This document shows positions 60,207 through 64,000 of a DNA stretch of 64,000 nt, in pieces. The notes under the pieces are model-generated. The model was given only the letters and a program-made list of their open reading frames with translations, ran no database searches and was not told where the DNA came from. This DNA comes from Phycisphaerales bacterium (lineage in GTDB: Bacteria > Planctomycetota > Phycisphaerae > Phycisphaerales > UBA1924), in NCBI GenBank assembly GCA_016699835.1, contig CP064987.1:372001-436000 (forward strand). Reading direction: 5' to 3'. A program made the position numbers and the translations under genes. The stretch's first letter is position 1. Each line of letters begins with the position of its first letter.

Positions 60207-60890
60207 ATGAATCGCCTGTTCAACTCTCGTCGGATGTTCACCGGCCTCATCGCCGCGGCGTCGCTCGCCGTCGTCGGTGCCTCCGCCTTCGCGCTCGCCG
60301 AACCGGGCGACAAGGCTCAGGACAAGTCCGCCGAGAAAGCCAAAGCGAAAGGACTGAGCGTGGGAGACAAGGCCGCCGAGTTCAAACTCACCTCCACCGA
60401 TGGCAAAGAGGTCACCCTCGCCGACCTCTCCAAGGACGGCAAGGTCGTTGTCATCGAGTGGTTCAACCCCGACTGCCCCTTCGTCAAGAAGCACCACGAG
60501 CACGCCAAGACGATGAAGGAGACCTACGACAAGTACAAGGACAAGAAGATCTCGTGGGTCGCGATTAACTCCGGCGCGCCCGGCGAGCAGGGCTATGGCC
60601 AGGACCGCAACGTCAAGGCCCGCAAGGACTATGGCATCGACTACCCCGTCCTCCTCGATGAGTCGGGCACCGTCGGGCAGACCTATGGCGCCAAGCGCAC
60701 GCCCGAGTTCTTCATCATCGGGACCGATGGCGTCATCGCCTACCACGGCGCCATCGACGACAACAACGACGCGAAGACCGTCGGCAAGATGAACTACGTC
60801 TCCGCCGCCCTCGATGCGATTCTCGCCGGCAAGAAGGTCGAGAAGGCCGAGACCAAGGCCTATGGCTGCTCGGTGAAGTACGCCAAGTAA
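60207..60890 (+). CDS. Exported redoxin (AhpC/TSA/thioredoxin-like)
   Basis: 227 residues with a signal peptide (FTGLIAAASLAVVGASAFALA), a Lys-rich linker and a peroxiredoxin/thioredoxin fold: SVGDKAAEFKLTSTDGKEVTLADL, VVIEWFNPDCPFVKKHH with the peroxidatic-type Cys90, RTPEFFIIGTDGVIAYHG with the cis-proline, and a C-terminal YGCSVKY that supplies a second Cys. It likely reduces peroxides or thiols in the periplasm. ATG 60207 has GAAAGGA nine bases upstream; ATG 60198 sits directly on that site and is rejected. The preceding DsbD-alpha-like protein may be its electron donor. A terminator follows. Confidence 0.85.
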   Translation: MNRLFNSRRMFTGLIAAASLAVVGASAFALAEPGDKAQDKSAEKAKAKGLSVGDKAAEFKLTSTDGKEVTLADLSKDGKVVVIEWFNPDCPFVKKHHEHAKTMKETYDKYKDKKISWVAINSGAPGEQGYGQDRNVKARKDYGIDYPVLLDESGTVGQTYGAKRTPEFFIIGTDGVIAYHGAIDDNNDAKTVGKMNYVSAALDAILAGKKVEKAETKAYGCSVKYAK

Positions 60891-60938
60891 TCGCCGGTCA
60901 CGCGGCGGACACGTTACTCGGCACGTCCAACACCTCCG

Positions 60939-60972
60939 ACCCGCGGCCTCAAGCGCCGCGGGTTATTCTTTT
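60939..60972 (+). terminator. Rho-independent terminator after the redoxin gene
   Basis: A 9-bp stem ACCCGCGGC (60939-60947) and GCCGCGGGT (60955-60963) around CTCAAGC, followed by TTATTCTTTT. It lies about 50 bp after the redoxin stop and before the site-2 protease gene. Confidence 0.85.
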
Positions 60973-61027
60973 CAACAATCCCAACTCCCCGTCACCATTC
61001 CCTGCCCACGTGCCGATAATTGATCCG

Positions 61028-63214
61028 ATGCACCACGCGCCCACACTTGCCGTCTTGAGCACGCTCACCAGCCTCGCCCAGATCGTCATCGGGTTTGGGC
61101 TGATCATCTTCATTCACGAACTGGGGCACTTCCTCGCCGCTCGCTGGGCGGGGATCCGCGTCCTGGCCTTCGCCATCGGCTTTGGGCCCGCGACGCTCTC
61201 GTATCGCAAGGGCATGGGTCTGCGCCGAGGCACCTCCGAGCCTGAATACCTCGCTCGCGCCCGCACGTCCGGCGGCCTGATCCCCGGCGTCAGCCCGACC
61301 GAGTATCGACTCAACTTTCTTCCCCTCGGCGGCTACGTGAAGATGCTCGGGCAGGAGGACCTCAACCCCGAGGCGACCAGCAGCGCGCCGGACAGTTACC
61401 AGAACGCTCCGGTGTGGAAACGCATGGTCGTGATCTGCGCCGGCGTCGTGATGAACCTGATCAGTGCCGCGGCGTTGTTCGTGGTCATCTTCATGATCGG
61501 GTTGCCGGTTGAGCCGGCACGCGTGGGTGTGGTGGACCCTACAGCGCCCGCCGCGATGGCGGTGCCTCTCAACGCCGAGGCGTTGAACATTTCGGAGCGA
61601 GGTCTGCAACCGGGAGACGAGATCATTGAGATCAACGGCGTGAAGCCCAACAAGTTCGGCGACATCATGGTCGAGACCGCGATGGCCGAGCCAGGCACAC
61701 CGGTTGAACTCGTCGTGAAACGCGAGGGCGTGGCGTCGGAGGTGCGGTTCGCTATCAAGCCCGAAACGGGCGTGATTTCTGATCTCCAGGAACTCGGGAT
61801 CGCGCCACCGCACAGCGTCTCGCTCGCGACGACGACGGATCGGGCACTCCTGGAGCGGCTCAAGGTCGAGTACGACCAGTCGGGGATTCATGATGTGCCG
61901 CCGGGGTCGGTGCTTGTTTCCATCGACGGAGTTCCCGCGACTTCGCCCCGAGAACTCGAGGCCTCGGCAAAGGCCCATCCCGAGTCGCCCATCGAGGTCG
62001 TCTTTGAGCACCCGGTCACGCACGCCAAGCAGGCGAGGAGCCTCCTGCCCCAGCCCGAACTGGAGTTGGACCGCGTCGGCCCGGGGCTTGACGATTGGAG
62101 CGCCAAGTCCGACGCCGAGAAGCGTCTGGCCGAGGGGACCGTCGTGATCGAGCACCTGCTCGGGCTTTCGCCGGTTCTGTGCATCTCGAGCATGGACGAG
62201 GAAGGTCAGGCACGCACCGGTCTTCGGCCAGGCGACATCTTCGCTCGCATCGGCCCGATCGAGTATCCGCGCCTGGATCAGGGGATCCGCGAGATCAACG
62301 CGAACGCCGGGCGGATGCTCGATGTGGTGGTGCTCCGGGCGAGCACTCCGGCAGTCCCCGGCACGCCATACACGTCGCACGCCTTGGCGGTCAAGGTGTC
62401 GTCCGAGGGAAGGATCGGCTTCCACGCCTCGACGACGGCAGAGACCTCCACGCTTCTGGCGCGAACTCCTGCGCAAGCTCTCGATCCACGGGCCAAGAAC
62501 GCCGAGCCTCGTGCTCTCCCGGCATACGACGTCCTCCCACCTGGCTCGACGATTCTTGCGGTCAACGAGATCTCCGTCATGAACTTCGGCACGCTTCGGA
62601 GCGCTCTCATCGAAGCGACGGCATCCGCGACGGGCGACGCGAGCGTGTCGCTCCGGGTTCTTCCCGTGGGCACAGCGATCGATCCGGATCCGGCGCCAAC
62701 CTCAGTCACGCTCATGATTCCGCAGGCCGACGTGCTACGCCTCCGCGCGTTGTCGTACGCCTCGCCGATCCCCATGCACCTCTTCGCAATGGAGCAGGAC
62801 CTGCTCAAGGGCAAGACGCCCTTCGAAGCGATCGCCATTGGCATGAAAGAGACACGCTCGGCGATGCGCTCCACCTACCTCACGTTCGTCCGCCTCTTCC
62901 AGAACTCGGTGAAGGTGAAGCACCTCAAAGGGCCCATCGGGATCGCCCAGATCGGGACCATCGTCGCCGACCAGGGATTCATGCACCTCCTTCGGTTCCT
63001 CGCGCTCATCTCCATCAACCTGGCGGTGATCAACTTCCTCCCTATCCCCATCGTCGATGGGGGGCAGTTCCTCCTCCTCTGTGCCGAGAAGGTGCGTGGC
63101 AAGCCCGTGCCCGCGTCGGTGCAGAACGCGCTGACCATGGCCGGACTCGTCCTCATCGGCGCGGTCTTCATCGTCGTGACGTACAACGACGTGCGGAACC
63201 TCTTCGGGATGTAG
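61028..63214 (+). CDS. rseP: RseP-family site-2 intramembrane protease with PDZ domains
   Basis: 728 residues. HELGH (30-34) in the first membrane helix and LPIPIVDGGQ in the last third are the zinc ligands of M50 proteases (HExxH and the DG motif). PLGGYVKMLGQEDL is the MRE-loop segment. Between them are several PDZ-like domains (LQPGDEIIEINGVKP, PPGSVLVSIDGVPA, LRPGDIFARIG, PPGSTILAVNEISV), so four rather than the two of E. coli RseP, and the enzyme is about 280 residues longer. It cleaves membrane-anchored regulators such as anti-sigma factors. The start could be ATG 61028 or GTG 61010; neither has a clear ribosome binding site. Confidence 0.9.
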   Translation: MHHAPTLAVLSTLTSLAQIVIGFGLIIFIHELGHFLAARWAGIRVLAFAIGFGPATLSYRKGMGLRRGTSEPEYLARARTSGGLIPGVSPTEYRLNFLPLGGYVKMLGQEDLNPEATSSAPDSYQNAPVWKRMVVICAGVVMNLISAAALFVVIFMIGLPVEPARVGVVDPTAPAAMAVPLNAEALNISERGLQPGDEIIEINGVKPNKFGDIMVETAMAEPGTPVELVVKREGVASEVRFAIKPETGVISDLQELGIAPPHSVSLATTTDRALLERLKVEYDQSGIHDVPPGSVLVSIDGVPATSPRELEASAKAHPESPIEVVFEHPVTHAKQARSLLPQPELELDRVGPGLDDWSAKSDAEKRLAEGTVVIEHLLGLSPVLCISSMDEEGQARTGLRPGDIFARIGPIEYPRLDQGIREINANAGRMLDVVVLRASTPAVPGTPYTSHALAVKVSSEGRIGFHASTTAETSTLLARTPAQALDPRAKNAEPRALPAYDVLPPGSTILAVNEISVMNFGTLRSALIEATASATGDASVSLRVLPVGTAIDPDPAPTSVTLMIPQADVLRLRALSYASPIPMHLFAMEQDLLKGKTPFEAIAIGMKETRSAMRSTYLTFVRLFQNSVKVKHLKGPIGIAQIGTIVADQGFMHLLRFLALISINLAVINFLPIPIVDGGQFLLLCAEKVRGKPVPASVQNALTMAGLVLIGAVFIVVTYNDVRNLFGM

Positions 63215-63270
63215 ACTTCGCGACGATTTGCACGCCGCGCTCGATCTCGCCGCCCTATTACTCACACGGC

Positions 63271-64000
63271 ATGCACCTCGACGCCCTCGACCTCGCGCTC
63301 TTCCTGCTCCTGGGCCTGGTCCTCGTCGTGGGCGCCACGATCCTCGCCACGGCATGGCGTCTCGCGCACCCGCCGCGTCGAACCTACGCCTCGGCCCTCG
63401 CCCGCAATCGCCCGGGCACGCCCGACGAGATCACCCTCGCCTCGGGCCGGGCGGTCGTGTTCACCGAGCACACGTTTCGGCACGATTCGCTCGACATGTC
63501 CTACTGGGACGTGCCCGGGCACGCCGCGACCACCGAGACCAGCGCGCCCGTCATTATCATGACACACGGCTGGGGCGACTCCCGTGTCGGCGCGCTCGCG
63601 AGACTCCCACACCTGGTCGAGCACGCCTCACGCCTCATTCTTTGGGACTCACCCGGGCACGGCGAAGCGCCCGGCGTCTGCACGCAAGGCCTTCGCGAGC
63701 CGGCAGCCCTCCACTCTCTTCTTGAGCACCTGCAACTCCCGCCGACGACGCCGATCGTGCTCTATGGCTGGTCGATGGGCGCGGGGGTCTCCATCGTTGT
63801 CGCCGCGTCAAAGTTGGTCCCGAATCTGTGTGGCATGATTGCCGAGAGTCCGTACAGGCTCGCCCTCACGCCCGCGCGAAACGTGCTGCGCGCACAGGCT
63901 CTGCCTCACGGCGTGACGCTCAGTGCCGCTTTGGCGATGACCAGCTCGCGATACGCCACCAGGTTCAACGCCACATGCCTTACGCTCAACCCAATGTCCT
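63271..64000 (+). CDS. Alpha/beta hydrolase (partial, runs off the right edge)
   Basis: The frame is open from ATG 63271 to the window end, giving 243 codons with no stop. An N-terminal membrane helix (ALFLLLGLVLVVGATILATAW) is followed by an alpha/beta hydrolase: VIIMTHGWGDSRVG (oxyanion loop), LILWDSPGHGEAPG and LYGWSMGAGVS, with nucleophile Ser168 in GxSxG. The acid and histidine of the triad would lie beyond the edge. The substrate is unknown; it looks like a membrane-anchored serine hydrolase of the BEM46-like group. It follows the site-2 protease gene by 56 bp and may share its transcript. Confidence 0.82.
   Translation, partial: MHLDALDLALFLLLGLVLVVGATILATAWRLAHPPRRTYASALARNRPGTPDEITLASGRAVVFTEHTFRHDSLDMSYWDVPGHAATTETSAPVIIMTHGWGDSRVGALARLPHLVEHASRLILWDSPGHGEAPGVCTQGLREPAALHSLLEHLQLPPTTPIVLYGWSMGAGVSIVVAASKLVPNLCGMIAESPYRLALTPARNVLRAQALPHGVTLSAALAMTSSRYATRFNATCLTLNPMS

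Overview
The window is GC-rich (strong G/C at third codon positions, a few GTG/TTG starts) and looks like a chromosomal stretch of a planctomycete, probably class Phycisphaerae. The clues are a giant exported protein with an N-terminal LExRxLL-type motif, zinc-ribbon proteins of the CxxCGYxLxGL...CPECG type, large pseudopilins with EF-hand-like loops, and a GspE/PilT-type locus without the usual proteobacterial order. I see no phage, IS element, CRISPR array or rRNA. All product names come from motifs and family knowledge read by eye; no database search was run.

Layout. 1-243: the start of a barstar-like gene running off the left edge and a tRNA-Pro(UGG). 320-17557 (minus): a type IV pilus / type II secretion-like locus, read from right to left: GspE/PilB-type ATPase, PilT retraction ATPase, second GspE/PilB-type ATPase, GspF/PilC platform, then GspG-, GspH-, PilV/GspI- and PilW/GspJ-like pseudopilins and a 1736-residue GspK-like protein, most with ATGA or abutting junctions. 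17845-20409 (plus): a stand-alone CoaB domain and an RluA pseudouridine synthase fused to a methyltransferase. 20497-25875 (plus): rpmF-plsX-fabH-fabD-(poly-proline lipoprotein)-fabG, a fatty-acid operon lacking acpP and fabF in their usual place. 25931-35380: small membrane protein, thiolase, CPBP-family membrane protein, zinc-ribbon protein, PrpD-family dehydratase, TPR lipoprotein, MFS transporter and an exported helical-repeat protein.

35411-44501: a pseudokinase, then an aromatic and short-chain acyl-CoA catabolic group: 4-hydroxyphenylpyruvate dioxygenase, kynurenine formamidase, a ClpN-RidA fusion resembling 2-aminomuconate deaminase, 2-aminomuconic-semialdehyde dehydrogenase, a B12-dependent acyl-CoA mutase whose active-site residues fit isobutyryl-CoA mutase better than methylmalonyl-CoA mutase, and a MgtC/DUF4010 membrane protein. 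44552-50159: a twin zinc-ribbon membrane protein, purQ, a DUF1015 protein, a membrane thioredoxin, hscB and an Asp/Glu racemase. 50522-58372: a 2616-residue modular surface protein with its own terminator. 58459-64000: an envelope redox and proteolysis group (cysteine-less rhodanese lipoprotein, DsbD-alpha-like protein, redoxin, RseP site-2 protease) and an alpha/beta hydrolase running off the right edge.

The most interesting items are the ClpN-RidA fusion beside its predicted pathway partner, the RluA-methyltransferase fusion, the catalytically dead kinase, the isobutyryl-type residues in the mutase, a dispersed palindromic repeat family that has been captured inside a prepilin leader peptide, and a (TGATGCC)n heptamer tract between the PilB-type ATPase and GspF genes.
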